From AC-32 sp963736055 (GTDB lineage: Bacteria; Actinomycetota; Thermoleophilia; Gaiellales; Gaiellaceae), in NCBI GenBank assembly GCA_963736055.1, contig CAVTNM010000008.1:992001-1056000 (forward strand): a stretch of DNA of 64,000 nucleotides. Reading direction: 5' to 3'. Under the pieces are notes generated by a model. It searched no databases. It was not told the origin of the DNA and was given only the letters and a program-made list of their open reading frames with translations. How positions within the stretch are numbered: the stretch's first letter is position 1; each line of letters starts with the position of its first letter. Both the position numbers and the translations under genes were made by a program. This document shows positions 8,255-18,430 of the stretch, one piece after another.

Positions 8255-8359
8255 GCAACGATCCTAGCCTGTTGTGCCCGGCGCGACGCTTGTCTCGCCT
8301 TGCAAGAAGCTGTGTTGGACGGTCCCTCGCTAGTCTGCACCCGACCGAAGGAGGCTGGG
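8255..8359. promoter_or_regulatory. Divergent promoter region, aminotransferase / dehydrogenase
   Basis: The 105 bases separate two divergent genes of the same pathway, so both promoters must lie here or within the opposing coding ends. A strong ribosome binding site (GAAGGAGG) precedes the dehydrogenase ATG at 8360. I could not pick out reliable -35/-10 hexamers or an operator. Confidence 0.4.
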
Positions 8360-9893
<1,534 letters not shown>

Positions 9894-9897
<4 letters not shown>

Positions 9898-10233
9898 GGC
9901 TGCGTGAACGAGAGCGCCGGCCCGAGCTTCGTCGCGCCGTAGAAGAACGTCACGCGGTAGGTGCCGGGGCCACGGTTCGGGTAATTGCGCTTCCAGAGCA
10001 CCTTCGCCTGGTAGATCGGGCCCGCCTTGCGCAGCTTGAAGCTGTGGCAGACGCGCGCCGGCGCTGGGATCCTTGACGCAGATGCGCACCCGGCCCGTGA
10101 AGCTGAAGGTGCCGACTCGCAGGTACCGCACGCCCTTCAGCTTCGCGACGGACGTGCAGACGTCGCCCGACGGGCTGCAGTAGTGCTCCTTCGCAGCTGC
10201 AGGAGAGGCCGCGACGAGCGCAGCCACGGCCAC
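9894..10233 (-). CDS. Small secreted protein, frameshifted
   Basis: Minus-strand frame with an Ala/Val-rich signal sequence (AAVAVAALVAASPAAAKEHYC) and a mature part with scattered Cys (CSPSGDVCTSV, RICVKDP, then VCHSFKLRKAGP). It ends in VTFFYGATKLGPALSFTQP. A one-base shift near 10060-10070 separates the two halves. The start is unclear: GTG at 10233 gives a short signal, and no better start lies downstream of the dihydropyrimidinase stop. Predicted beta-rich and extracytoplasmic; no family recognised. Confidence 0.5.
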
Positions 10234-10256
10234 CGCAGCCCCGAGTGAGACCCGCG

Positions 10257-11666
10257 CTAGGCGACCGCGGTTTTGGACTTCAGCTCCTCTCCGAAGCGCG
10301 CCCTCGCCACGTACTGGCCGATCCCAGGGGATGCGACGAGCTCGTCGCCCTCGACGAGCACGTTCCCGCGCAGCAGCACTACCTCGGGCGACCCGTTCAC
10401 CTCGGTGCCCTCGTACAGGTTGTAGTCCGTCTTCGAGTGCTGGTTCGCCGCCGTGATCGTCAGCTTCTTCTCGGGGTCGAAGACGACGATGTCGGCGTCC
10501 GAGCCGACCGCGATCGTGCCCTTGCGCGGGTAGAGCCCGAACAGCTTCGCGGGGCTCGTGGCCAGCAGCTCGACCATCCGGTTGAGGGAGATTCGCCCGG
10601 CGCGCACGCCGAACTCGTGGATCATGTGGAGCCGGTTCTCGAGCCCCGGGCCGCCGTTCGGGATCTTCGAGAAGTCGTCCTTGCCGAGGGTCTTCTGGCC
10701 GTCCCAGAGGAAGGCGCAGTGGTCGGTCGAGATCACCGAGAGCTTGTCCGTGCGGACCGCGTTCCAGAGGTGCTCCTGGTTCTCCTTCGGCCGCGGCGGC
10801 GGCGTGTAGACGTACTTCGCGCCCTCGAAGTTCGGCTTCTCGAGGAACGAGTAGTCGATGAAGAAGTACTGGGTGCACGTCTCGCCCCACACGTTCCAGC
10901 CCTTGTCGCGGGCGAGCTCGATCGGCTCGATCGCCTCCGTGCACGAGACGTGCACGACGTAGAGCGGAGAGCCGGCCACGCGGGCGAGCTGGATGGCGCG
11001 GTTCGTCGCCTCGCCCTCGGTCTCGGGGGGCCGGGTGAGCGCGTGGTACTTGGGCTCGGTCTTGCCGTCCGCAAGGGCCTGCTTGACGAGCACGTCGATC
11101 ACGTCGCCGTTCTCGGCGTGAACCATCACGAGCGCGCCGGTCTGGGCCGCGACCTCCATCGTCCGGAAGAGCGTCTCGTCGTCGACCATCAGGGCGCCCT
11201 TGTAGGCCATGAAGAGCTTGTACGAGGTGATTCCCTCGTCCGGCAGCGACGCGAGCTCCTCGAGGGTGCCGCCCTCGTCGAGATCGGTGACCGCCATGTG
11301 GTAGCCCATGTCGATCACCTGCTTGCCGTCGGCCTTCGCGCGCCACTCTGCGATCGCGTCGCCGAAGGTCGAGCCCGGCGGCTGGATGATGAAGTCGACG
11401 TGGCACGTCGTTCCCCCGAAGGCCGCCGCGGTCTGGCCCGACTGGACGTCGTCGATCGTGGTCGTGCCCCCGAACGGCATGTCCAGGTGGGTGTGCGGGT
11501 CGACCAACCCCGGAAGCACGTACTTGCCGGTCGCATCGACGACCTTGTCCGCGGGCATGTCGAGCGACTCGCCGATCAGCGTCACGGCGTCGTCCTCGAC
11601 GTAGATGTCGGCGACGTAGTCGTCGGCGGCGGTGATGATCCTGCCGCCCTTGATCAATACAGACAT
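10257..11666 (-). CDS. hydA: Dihydropyrimidinase / hydantoinase
   Basis: Amidohydrolase that opens the ring of 5,6-dihydrouracil/dihydrothymine to N-carbamoyl-beta-amino acids, or opens hydantoins. 469 residues, normal for the family. Binuclear metal site residues are visible: DPHTHLD (His58, His60), carboxylated Lys150 in SYKLF, His183 in MVHAENGD, His in YVVHVSC and Asp in STDHCAF. GLYPRKGTIAVGSDADIVVFD near the C-terminus is typical. It sits between a THI5-like importer and the downstream enzymes of pyrimidine breakdown. It is separated from the importer operon by a strong terminator, so it probably has its own promoter in 11667-11700. Confidence 0.92.
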   Translation of the reverse strand: MSVLIKGGRIITAADDYVADIYVEDDAVTLIGESLDMPADKVVDATGKYVLPGLVDPHTHLDMPFGGTTTIDDVQSGQTAAAFGGTTCHVDFIIQPPGSTFGDAIAEWRAKADGKQVIDMGYHMAVTDLDEGGTLEELASLPDEGITSYKLFMAYKGALMVDDETLFRTMEVAAQTGALVMVHAENGDVIDVLVKQALADGKTEPKYHALTRPPETEGEATNRAIQLARVAGSPLYVVHVSCTEAIEPIELARDKGWNVWGETCTQYFFIDYSFLEKPNFEGAKYVYTPPPRPKENQEHLWNAVRTDKLSVISTDHCAFLWDGQKTLGKDDFSKIPNGGPGLENRLHMIHEFGVRAGRISLNRMVELLATSPAKLFGLYPRKGTIAVGSDADIVVFDPEKKLTITAANQHSKTDYNLYEGTEVNGSPEVVLLRGNVLVEGDELVASPGIGQYVARARFGEELKSKTAVA

Positions 11667-11700
11667 CGCGGCCCTCCTCTGGCGATCGGAGCGAGCGTAG

Positions 11701-11734
11701 AAGAAAACGAGGCCTCCCGCGTGGGAGGCCTCGT
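11701..11734 (-). terminator. Intrinsic terminator of the THI5-like transporter operon
   Basis: A perfect 12-bp stem (ACGAGGCCTCCC / GGGAGGCCTCGT, loop GCGT) is followed on the minus strand by a T-rich run (TTTTCTTC). It lies 23 bases beyond the stop of the substrate-binding protein and ahead of the dihydropyrimidinase gene. Confidence 0.88.
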
Positions 11735-11756
11735 CGAACTCACCGTCGTGTTCGGC

Positions 11757-12884
11757 TCATGACCCGCCGGGGGTCACCTTGATCGTTTCCTTCTTCCAGT
11801 CGTTGCCGTTGACGTCGACTCCCTCGGAGTCGAGCTCGTCTACAGCGTTCTGCGCGATGTCGGTCCGGTAGGCGTCCGGGCTCGGCGCCTTCGTGATCAC
11901 CTTGAAGTCCTGGGCGATCTTCGCCGTGCGGTTGAACGCCGCCTTGTTCATCACGCCGATTCCGTCGGGGGCCGGCCAGACGAGCGCGTTGATCTCGTTC
12001 ATCTGCCACGTCTGGTGTCCCTTGCCGAGAGTCGGCCCGTTGTTGAGGACGATCTGGACGCACTCCTTGAGGTGGTCGCGGCAGTAGGCCCAACCCTTGA
12101 AGCTCGCGGCCAGGAACTTCTTGGCCGTCGCCTGGTTGTCCTTGTCGCTGATCCAGTCGCCGCGGACGAAGACGCCGTCCTCAAGCATCCCGGTGCCGAC
12201 GTCCTCCATCTTGATCACGTTCAGGTCGCTCGGCTTGTAGAGCTGGCCGGTGGACGGGTTCTTGGTCTCCAGCACCTGGGCGAGCTCGTTGTACGTCATC
12301 GCCGCCGCAGCCTCCACGTCCTTGTTCAGGAACAGGTTCATGTTGAACGGCTGGTTGACGATCGTGACGCCGGTCTTCGGGTCGATGTTGTTCTTGTTCA
12401 GCGCCGCGTAGAGCTCGTTCTCGTTCCCGCAGCACCAGACGCCGACCTTCTTGCCCGCCATCTGCCCGATCGTCGTGATGCCAGAGTCCTTCCACGTCAG
12501 CTCGGTCATGCCGCTGCGCGTGAAGACCTGCGCGATGTTGACCAGGTCCTGGCCCTTGTCGCGCGACGCGAGCAGGCTCGGGAGCCAGTCGATTCCGAAC
12601 TCGGCCTGCTTGCCGAGCACGACCTGCTCGGGCGTGATGCTCGGCCCGCCGACCTTGAGGTTGACGTCGAGGCCCTCCTCGTCGTAGTACCCCTTTGCCT
12701 TCGCGGCGTAGTAGCCGGCGAACTGGGCCTGGGTGACCCATTTCAGCTGGAGTGTCACCTTCTTCTTCGCGCCACCGCTGCCGCCCTCGGTCTCCGACGA
12801 CTTGCTGCCTCCGCCGCCGCAGCCGGCGACGAGGACGCTCACGAGCACCGCCAGCCCCGCGAGCAGGAACCTTCTGCTCTTCAT
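11757..12884 (-). CDS. THI5/NMT1-like ABC substrate-binding lipoprotein
   Basis: Solute-binding protein for an ABC importer of pyrimidine-like compounds. The signal sequence ends in a lipobox (VSVLVAGC), so it is membrane-anchored. The domain start KKVTLQLKWVTQAQFAGYYA and VGVWCCGNENELYAAL match the THI5/ThiY class, whose CC-containing loop lies near the pyrimidine site. 375 residues. It is last in an operon order of permease, ATPase, permease, binding protein. Next to dihydropyrimidinase and amidohydrolase genes, the most likely ligand is a pyrimidine base or related cyclic amide; a thiamine precursor is the alternative. Confidence 0.85.
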   Translation of the reverse strand: MKSRRFLLAGLAVLVSVLVAGCGGGGSKSSETEGGSGGAKKKVTLQLKWVTQAQFAGYYAAKAKGYYDEEGLDVNLKVGGPSITPEQVVLGKQAEFGIDWLPSLLASRDKGQDLVNIAQVFTRSGMTELTWKDSGITTIGQMAGKKVGVWCCGNENELYAALNKNNIDPKTGVTIVNQPFNMNLFLNKDVEAAAAMTYNELAQVLETKNPSTGQLYKPSDLNVIKMEDVGTGMLEDGVFVRGDWISDKDNQATAKKFLAASFKGWAYCRDHLKECVQIVLNNGPTLGKGHQTWQMNEINALVWPAPDGIGVMNKAAFNRTAKIAQDFKVITKAPSPDAYRTDIAQNAVDELDSEGVDVNGNDWKKETIKVTPGGS

Positions 12885-12940
12885 CCGCTCCCCTTTTCAA
12901 TTGACGACCTCGGTCCGAACCGGGCCATTCTGACGCCTGG

Positions 12941-13736
12941 TCACTCCGTGTGGAAGTCCCGTCTAGAAGGATCCCAGGAGGTCGTCAGCCGCTCGACCGC
13001 CGCGACGGCGCCGTAGAAGAGGATCCCGAACGCGCTCGCGAGGCACGATCCCGGCCCAGGCGACCGGGAAGTTCGTGTATGCGGACGCGTTCAGGATCGT
13101 CACGCCGAGCGCGGTCGTCGGGCCGCCGAAGTACTCGCCGACGATCGCGCCGATCATCGAGAGCACGCTCGCGATCTTGAGGCCGGAGAACATGTGCGGC
13201 AGCGAGGCGGGAATGCGCACCCGCCTGAAGACCGTCGCGCGGCCGGTGGCGTAGGAGCGCATCAGCTCGATTGCGCGCGGGTCGACCGAGGTCAGGCCCC
13301 GCAGCGTGGTGATCATCACCGGGAAGAAGCAGAGCACCGCCGCGATCGCCATCTTCGAGAACGGGTTCAAGAGGCCGAACCAGTCGTTCATGATCGGCGC
13401 GAAGGCGATGATCGGGATCGCGTTGGCCGCGACCGCGAAGGGCATGAAGGCCGTGCCGAGGGGGGCGTAGGCGGCGAAGAGCAGGGCGACGAGAATCCCC
13501 AGGCCGGAGCCGAGCGCGAACCCGCCGAGCGCCTCCTTGAACGTGTAGATGCCGGCGTCCCAGAGCATCCCGCGCTCGTCCCAGAAGGTGCGCGCGATCA
13601 CCGTCGGCTTCGGGAGCAGGAACTCCTGCACGTGGAAGGCGGCGACGAGGCCCTGCCAGGCGACGATGCCGAGCACGAAGACGGCGAGCGCCGGGGCCCA
13701 TTCGACGGCGCGCCGCTGCAGGGCCGCGGAGCTCAC
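12941..13736 (-). CDS. ABC permease, THI5-type importer (first of two), frameshifted
   Basis: Inner-membrane permease of the SsuC/TauC/ThiX class. The GTG at 13736 overlaps the ATPase stop (GTGA). It has about six helices and the cytoplasmic EAA-type loop (ELMRSYATGRATVFRRVRIP) that docks the ATPase. A one-base insertion near 13047 breaks the frame after AWAGIV. The restored frame continues LASAFGILFYGAVAAVERL and stops at TGA 12941-12943, giving normal length. Partner permease is at 14530-15411. Confidence 0.85.
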
Positions 13737-14533
13737 GAGGCCTGCCTCTCGGCGCCGACGATGTCCGCTCCGCCCGCGGCCAGCTGCTCGCGCACCTCGG
13801 TCACGAGCTCGAAGAAGCGCGGCTCCTCACGCGTCCGCCCGGTGCGGGGCTGCGGCAGGTCGACCTCGACGATGGCGGCGACCCGGCCCGGGCGAGCCGA
13901 CATCACCACGACCCGCGTGGAGAGGAAGACCGCCTCCGGGATCGAGTGCGTGACGAAGACGATCGTCGAGCCGCTTGCGTCCCAGATCCGCAGGAGCTCC
14001 AGGTTCAGCCGCTCGCGCGTCATCTCGTCGAGCGCGCCGAACGGCTCGTCCATCAGGAGGAGGGCCGGGTCGAACGAGAGCGCGCGGGCGATCGCGACCC
14101 GCTGCTGCATGCCGCCCGAGAGCTGCCACGGGTGGTTGTCCTCGAAGCCTTCGAGCTCGACGAGGTCGACCATCTCCTTCACGCGCGCGGAGCGTTTCTC
14201 GCGGTTCCATTTGAGCAGCTCGAGCGGCAGCGCGATGTTCTTCGAGACCGTGCGCCAGTCGTAGAGGACCGCTTCCTGGAACACGATCCCGTAGTCGTGG
14301 TCGAGCCGCGCGCGGTGGGCGGGCTTGCCGTTCACCTCGACCGTGCCCTCGCTCGGCTCGATCAGGTCGCCGATGATCCGCAGCAGCGTCGACTTCCCGC
14401 AGCCCGAAGGGCCGATCAGGGAGACGAACTCGCGCGGCTGGACGTCGAGGTCGATTCCGGTCAGCGCAGTCACGCCGGCCTTGAACTGCTTCGATACGCC
14501 CGAGATCGAGACGGCCGGCTGGGTCGAGTTCAC
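13733..14533 (-). CDS. ABC transporter ATPase, SsuB/TauB/ThiZ type
   Basis: Nucleotide-binding subunit of the THI5-like importer, 266 residues from GTG at 14533, which overlaps the upstream permease stop. Walker A GPSGCGKSTLL, signature LSGGMQQRVAIARAL, Walker B LLLMDEPFGALDE and the switch His in VFVTHSIPEA are intact. A single ATPase with two different permease genes implies a heterodimeric permease. Confidence 0.92.
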   Translation of the reverse strand: MNSTQPAVSISGVSKQFKAGVTALTGIDLDVQPREFVSLIGPSGCGKSTLLRIIGDLIEPSEGTVEVNGKPAHRARLDHDYGIVFQEAVLYDWRTVSKNIALPLELLKWNREKRSARVKEMVDLVELEGFEDNHPWQLSGGMQQRVAIARALSFDPALLLMDEPFGALDEMTRERLNLELLRIWDASGSTIVFVTHSIPEAVFLSTRVVVMSARPGRVAAIVEVDLPQPRTGRTREEPRFFELVTEVREQLAAGGADIVGAERQAS

Positions 14534-15411
14534 GCGATGTGCTCCGGAGCTCGGCGCAGCACCAGGTGCTCGACCAGGACGATGACCGCGAAGAACACGA
14601 GCCCGAGCGCGGCGCAGATCATGTTGGTAGCCCACAGGCGCTCGGGGCCGGTGGAGTAGTACTGATTGAAGTTGACGATCGCGCCGCCGAGGCCGTCCTG
14701 GATCGAGGCCGGCGTCTCGCCGATGATCGCGCCGATCACGCAGGCGGTGGCGGAGATCTTGAGCGCGGAGAACACGAACGGCAGCGACGAGGGCAGGCGC
14801 AGCTTCCAGAGCACCGCGTTCCTGCCGGCCGCGTAGGAGCGCATCAGCTCGAGCGAGCGGGGGTCGGGCGAGAGCAGCCCGCGCAGTGTGTTCACTGCTA
14901 CGGGGAAGAAGGTGAGGTAGGCGGCGATCACGGCGACCGAGAGCCAGGGCGAGACGCCCTTGGTGCCGAGCCCGACGACCACCATCGGCGCGACGGCCAG
15001 GATCGGGATCGTCTGCGAGATGACGATGTAGGGGAGGAGCCCGCGGCGCAGGATGCGCGAGTGGGCGAGGAGAACGGCGAGCCCGAACCCGATCGCGCCG
15101 CCGAGCAGGAACCCCACGAGCGCCTCTTTCGCCGTGAAGAGCGCCCAGTGCCATTCGTAGTGCAGCAGAATCGGCCCGTTGGGCTGCAGCGGCTGGGTGA
15201 ACGCCCGCAGCATCTCGTGGATGTGCGGCATGTTGACCTCGTCGACAGTGAAGGGCCAGGTGATCCCTAGGCGCTCGCCGATCCATCGGTAGCCCTCCCA
15301 GAGGCCCCAGAAGACGGCCAGTCCGACGAGTACGAGCGCCACGCGCTTCGCTCCCCTGACGGCGACCGCGCCCCTCGTCTGCCTCGGCTGCTCGAGGGCG
15401 ATCGTGGCCAT
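14530..15411 (-). CDS. ABC permease, THI5-type importer (second of two)
   Basis: First gene of the importer operon, 293 residues. A basic N-terminal stretch and about six helices are present, with the EAA-type loop LMRSYAAGRNAVLWKLRLP. It is homologous to the permease at 12941-13736 and probably pairs with it. It diverges from the amidohydrolase gene at 15457 across 45 bases, so uptake and hydrolysis genes share a promoter region. Confidence 0.9.
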   Translation of the reverse strand: MATIALEQPRQTRGAVAVRGAKRVALVLVGLAVFWGLWEGYRWIGERLGITWPFTVDEVNMPHIHEMLRAFTQPLQPNGPILLHYEWHWALFTAKEALVGFLLGGAIGFGLAVLLAHSRILRRGLLPYIVISQTIPILAVAPMVVVGLGTKGVSPWLSVAVIAAYLTFFPVAVNTLRGLLSPDPRSLELMRSYAAGRNAVLWKLRLPSSLPFVFSALKISATACVIGAIIGETPASIQDGLGGAIVNFNQYYSTGPERLWATNMICAALGLVFFAVIVLVEHLVLRRAPEHIA

Positions 15412-15456
15412 CGGCGATGCTTACCACACTCCGGCGGACGGGGTTAGAGTCGCGCC
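15412..15456. promoter_or_regulatory. Divergent promoter region, importer / amidohydrolase
   Basis: Forty-five bases between two divergent genes of the pyrimidine island. The sequence GGGTTAGAGTCG lies just ahead of the GTG at 15457. No clear operator repeat is visible. Confidence 0.35.
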
Positions 15457-16698
15457 GTGCCCCTCGATCCTGCCCGAACCGTCGCCGAGCTGAAGGAGCT
15501 GCGGGAGCTGACCGGCGACGCGAACGGCGCCCAGCGGGTCGCCTGGACGGAGACGTGGGAGACGGCGCGCGGCTGGCTGCGCGACAAGCTGGGTGGGCTT
15601 TCCCTCGAGGAGGAGATCGACGAGGCCGGCAACCAGTGGTGGACGCTCCGTGGGGCGAGCGAGCGCGAGGTGCTGATCGGCGGCCACATCGACTCGGTGC
15701 CGAACGGCGGCTGGCTCGACGGGGCGCTGAACGTGGTCGCGGGCGTCGAGGTGATGCGTCGCCTCGCCGAGGACGGCGAGCCGGCGGTGACCGTGCGCCT
15801 GGTCAACTGGGCCGACGAGGAAGGTGCGCGCTTCGGCCGCTCGCTGTTCGGCTCTTCGGCGGCCGCCGGCTCGATGGACGACCAGGACGAGTTGCGCAAG
15901 CGCCGGGATACCGAGGGGACGCTGCTGCCGGACGCCCTGGCGGAGCACGGAGTCGACCTCGACCGGGCGCTCGATGCTCGGAAGCAGCTCGAGCACGCGG
16001 CCGCCTACCTCGAGCTGCACATCGAGCAGGGGCCGGTGCTGGAGTCGATGGATCTTCCGCTCGGAGTCGTGCTCGGGACGTTCGGCGTCGAGCGCCACCA
16101 GGTGACGTTCACCGGGCAGGCGGCGCACGCGGGCTCGACCCCGATGGACAAGCGCCGCGACGCGCTCGCCGGGGCGGCGAAGCTCGAGCTCGAGATCAGG
16201 GAGATCGCCAGGCGCACCGGCGAGGGCGCGGTCTGCACCATGGGCGGCGTCGTGACGAAGCCCGGGATCGTCACCTCCGTGGTCGAGACCGCGGAGTGCC
16301 TGCTCGATCAGCGCCACCTCGACGCGACGAAGCTGGCGGAGATGCTGAGCAACGCCGAGGCCGCTTCCCGGCGCTTCGCGCAGGAGGAAGGCGTCGAGGT
16401 TGCCTGGGAGCGGATCTGGAGCATCGAGCCGATCCTGTTCGACGAGGCGCTGATCGAGCTCGCCGACGAGTCGATCCGCGAGGTCGCGGGCACCTCGCAC
16501 CGGCTGCCGAGCGGGCCTCTCCATGACGCCGCCGAGGTCTCGCGCGCGGGCATTCCGACCGTGATGGTGTTCGTCCAGAGCTTGCGCGGCCTCTCGCACA
16601 CGAAGCTCGAGGACACGAAGGAAGCCCATCTGGAGCTGGCCGTCCAGGCGCTCGACCGCCTGGCGGACAAGACGATCGCCCGGGTCGCCGCGACTTAG
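15457..16698 (+). CDS. M20 amidohydrolase: beta-ureidopropionase / N-carbamoyl amino acid hydrolase type
   Basis: Hydrolyses an N-carbamoyl amino acid, releasing ammonia and CO2; with the dihydropyrimidinase this would give beta-alanine or beta-aminoisobutyrate. Metal ligands of the M20 hydantoinase/carbamoylase subfamily are visible: VLIGGHIDSVPNGG, LDGALNVVAGVEV, NWADEEGARFGRS, LELHIEQGPVLE and LPSGPLHDAAEV. The lid domain contains GQAAHAGSTPMDKRRDA. 413 residues from GTG, full length. Allantoate amidohydrolase is the main alternative, but no other allantoin gene lies nearby. Confidence 0.9.
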   Translation: MPLDPARTVAELKELRELTGDANGAQRVAWTETWETARGWLRDKLGGLSLEEEIDEAGNQWWTLRGASEREVLIGGHIDSVPNGGWLDGALNVVAGVEVMRRLAEDGEPAVTVRLVNWADEEGARFGRSLFGSSAAAGSMDDQDELRKRRDTEGTLLPDALAEHGVDLDRALDARKQLEHAAAYLELHIEQGPVLESMDLPLGVVLGTFGVERHQVTFTGQAAHAGSTPMDKRRDALAGAAKLELEIREIARRTGEGAVCTMGGVVTKPGIVTSVVETAECLLDQRHLDATKLAEMLSNAEAASRRFAQEEGVEVAWERIWSIEPILFDEALIELADESIREVAGTSHRLPSGPLHDAAEVSRAGIPTVMVFVQSLRGLSHTKLEDTKEAHLELAVQALDRLADKTIARVAAT

Positions 16699-16713
16699 TA
16701 ACAGTCTGTTACT
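16697..16713. promoter_or_regulatory. Palindrome copy 1 (AGTAACAG-T-CTGTTACT)
   Basis: A perfect 8-1-8 inverted repeat that begins inside the TAG stop of the amidohydrolase. The same palindrome recurs 65 bases downstream. As DNA it looks like a TetR-type operator; as RNA it could form a 7-bp hairpin at the gene end. Confidence 0.5.
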
Positions 16714-16759
16714 TGATTCGGAGCGACAAGATCGGCGCGGATACGTGGCTTGGCGACCA

Positions 16760-16780
16760 TAAGTAACAGTCTGTTACTTA
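16760..16780. promoter_or_regulatory. Palindrome copy 2, 21 bases
   Basis: Identical 17-base core to the copy at 16697, here extended to a perfect 21-base palindrome. Centre-to-centre spacing of 65 bases is about six helical turns. It lies between two convergent genes, unusual for an operator, so function is open. Confidence 0.5.
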
Positions 16781-16878
16781 GTGGATCGCTGGGCTTAGAC
16801 GAAACGCACGAGGGCGAGGCCTGCGGCCCGTAGCCCACGCCAGCCGCACGCGGGACGTTCAGCTCAACAGTGACAGGC

Positions 16879-16909
16879 CACAGTGACAGTCACAGTGACT
16901 GTCACTGTG
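16879..16909. terminator. 31-base perfect palindrome, probable bidirectional terminator
   Basis: A 15-1-15 perfect inverted repeat lies 2 bases past the stop of the minus-strand exporter gene and downstream of the plus-strand amidohydrolase. The arms contain AGTGACAG, close to the AGTAACAG of the two upstream palindromes, and an extra AGTGACAG sits at 16868-16875. There is no U tract, but the stem is very strong. Confidence 0.65.
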
Positions 16910-16911
16910 CG

Positions 16912-17352
16912 TTAGAAGAAGCGCACCATGGCGACGCCGGCGCCGAGCAGTACCACGCCGGCGAGGCGGCCGGCGCTCAGGTCGTGCTCCCGGTAGAGCA
17001 CGCCGAAGTGGTCGAGCAGCACGGCGCAGGCGAGCTGGCCGAAGATGACTGCCGCAAACAGGTTGAGCGCGCCGAGGCGCGGGGCGGCGGCGACGGTGCT
17101 GACCACGTAGCCCGCGCCGACTGCGCCGCCGAGCCACGCCCACCACGGGACCTCGTCGACCCGGCTCGTGTCGATCAGGCCACGGGTCGCGACCAGCGCG
17201 ATGACGAGCAGGACGACCGTGCCGACGCTGAAGGAGACGAGCGAGGCCCGGATCGGCCCGCCCACCCACGTCGCGAGCCGTGCGTTCAGGCCCGCCTGAA
17301 TGGGGAACGCGGCGCCGGCGGCGAACGCGAGCGCGAGGAACGCCAAGGCCAT
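16912..17352 (-). CDS. DMT-superfamily transporter, YdcZ/DUF606 type
   Basis: 146 residues from ATG at 17352, with four to five hydrophobic helices. The opening FLALAFAAGAAFPIQAGLNARLA and the end GVVLLGAGVAMVRFF match small YdcZ-like membrane proteins, which may work as dimers or with a second half. Substrate unknown. It is oriented against the surrounding catabolic genes and diverges from the LLM oxidoreductase gene. Confidence 0.75.
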   Translation of the reverse strand: MALAFLALAFAAGAAFPIQAGLNARLATWVGGPIRASLVSFSVGTVVLLVIALVATRGLIDTSRVDEVPWWAWLGGAVGAGYVVSTVAAAPRLGALNLFAAVIFGQLACAVLLDHFGVLYREHDLSAGRLAGVVLLGAGVAMVRFF

Positions 17353-17410
17353 TGCGGGCGGTTTTCGGGGCGATATGCTCGTTCCCCTGCCACCGACCGG
17401 GAAGGCGCAG

Positions 17411-18430
17411 ATGCTGAGCTTCGGGGTAACCGTGCTGCCCGATCCGCCGTACACGCGGCTCGTCGAGGTGCTCCAGAACGCCGAGAAGCAGGGCTTCGAG
17501 TACGGCTGGACCTACGACTCCCACATCCTCTGGCAGGAGAGCTACGCGCTGCTCGCGATCGCCGCGACGCAGACGCAGAAGATCAAGCTCGGGCACTGCG
17601 TGACGAACCCCGGGATCCGCGACCCGACGATCACCGCCAGCTGGTACGCGACGATGCAGGACATCTCGAACGGCCGGATGGTGATGGGCATCGGCCGGGG
17701 CGACTCCTCCCGCCGGGTGGTCGGGCTCAAGCCGGTCAAGGTGGACGAGTTCGAGCGCCGGCTGCGGATGATCAAGGACCTGATGAACGGCCGCAAGGTC
17801 GACTGGAACGACAAGGAGCTCGAGCTGACGTGGGTGCGCGACGAGCTCCCCGACGTGCCCATGCACGTCGCCGGCTACGGGCCCAGGGCGCTCGGCGTCG
17901 CCGGCCGGGTGGGCGACGGAGTGATCATCCAGCTCGCCGACCCGCAGATCATCCAATGGATCATGGACACCGCCCGCGAAGCGGCCGAGGCGGAAGGCCG
18001 CGACCCGGACGCGCTCCAGTGCATCGTCTGCGCTCCGAGCCATGTCTCGGACGACCTCGCCGAGGCGCGCGAGCAGGTGCGCTGGTTTCCTGCGATGGTC
18101 TCCAATCACGTCATGGACCTGGTCGAGAAGTACGGCGCCGACTCGGACGAGATCCCGTCGGCGCTGACCGATTTCGTCAAGGCGCGGAAGTTCTACGACT
18201 ACAAGGATCACAGCCGCGTCGGGGCAAAGCACGGCGAGTTCGTCACCGACGAGATCTGCGACCGCTTCTGCGTCCTCGGCAACACCCAGCAGGTGACCGA
18301 GAAGCTGCGGGAGCTCGAGTCGGTGGGTGTCGACCAGTTCGACATCTACCTGATGACCAAGGGGGCCGACGAAACCCTGGCCGCCTACGGCAAGGACGTC
18401 ATCCCGCAGTTTACGGGGGTGGCGGCGTGA
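17411..18430 (+). CDS. LLM-class flavin/F420-dependent oxidoreductase
   Basis: Bacterial luciferase-like TIM barrel, 339 residues from ATG at 17411 (GGGAAGG upstream; an in-frame ATG at 17375 is possible). FGVTVLPDPPYTRLVEVLQN, GWTYDSHILWQESYALLA, IGRGDSSRR and GRVGDGVIIQLADPQ are typical of the F420-dependent branch near methylene-tetrahydromethanopterin reductase. I recall related genes next to hydantoinase and semialdehyde dehydrogenase genes in other actinomycetes. Here it lies one gene away from the amidohydrolase and no dihydropyrimidine dehydrogenase is present. It may therefore act on a pyrimidine or its product; this is inference. Its stop overlaps the next gene's GTG. Confidence 0.82.
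   Translation: MLSFGVTVLPDPPYTRLVEVLQNAEKQGFEYGWTYDSHILWQESYALLAIAATQTQKIKLGHCVTNPGIRDPTITASWYATMQDISNGRMVMGIGRGDSSRRVVGLKPVKVDEFERRLRMIKDLMNGRKVDWNDKELELTWVRDELPDVPMHVAGYGPRALGVAGRVGDGVIIQLADPQIIQWIMDTAREAAEAEGRDPDALQCIVCAPSHVSDDLAEAREQVRWFPAMVSNHVMDLVEKYGADSDEIPSALTDFVKARKFYDYKDHSRVGAKHGEFVTDEICDRFCVLGNTQQVTEKLRELESVGVDQFDIYLMTKGADETLAAYGKDVIPQFTGVAA

Noticed and set aside
16697..16780. Paired palindromes as a phage or integron attachment site
   Set aside because: No integrase, no duplicated gene end and no change in gene content nearby.
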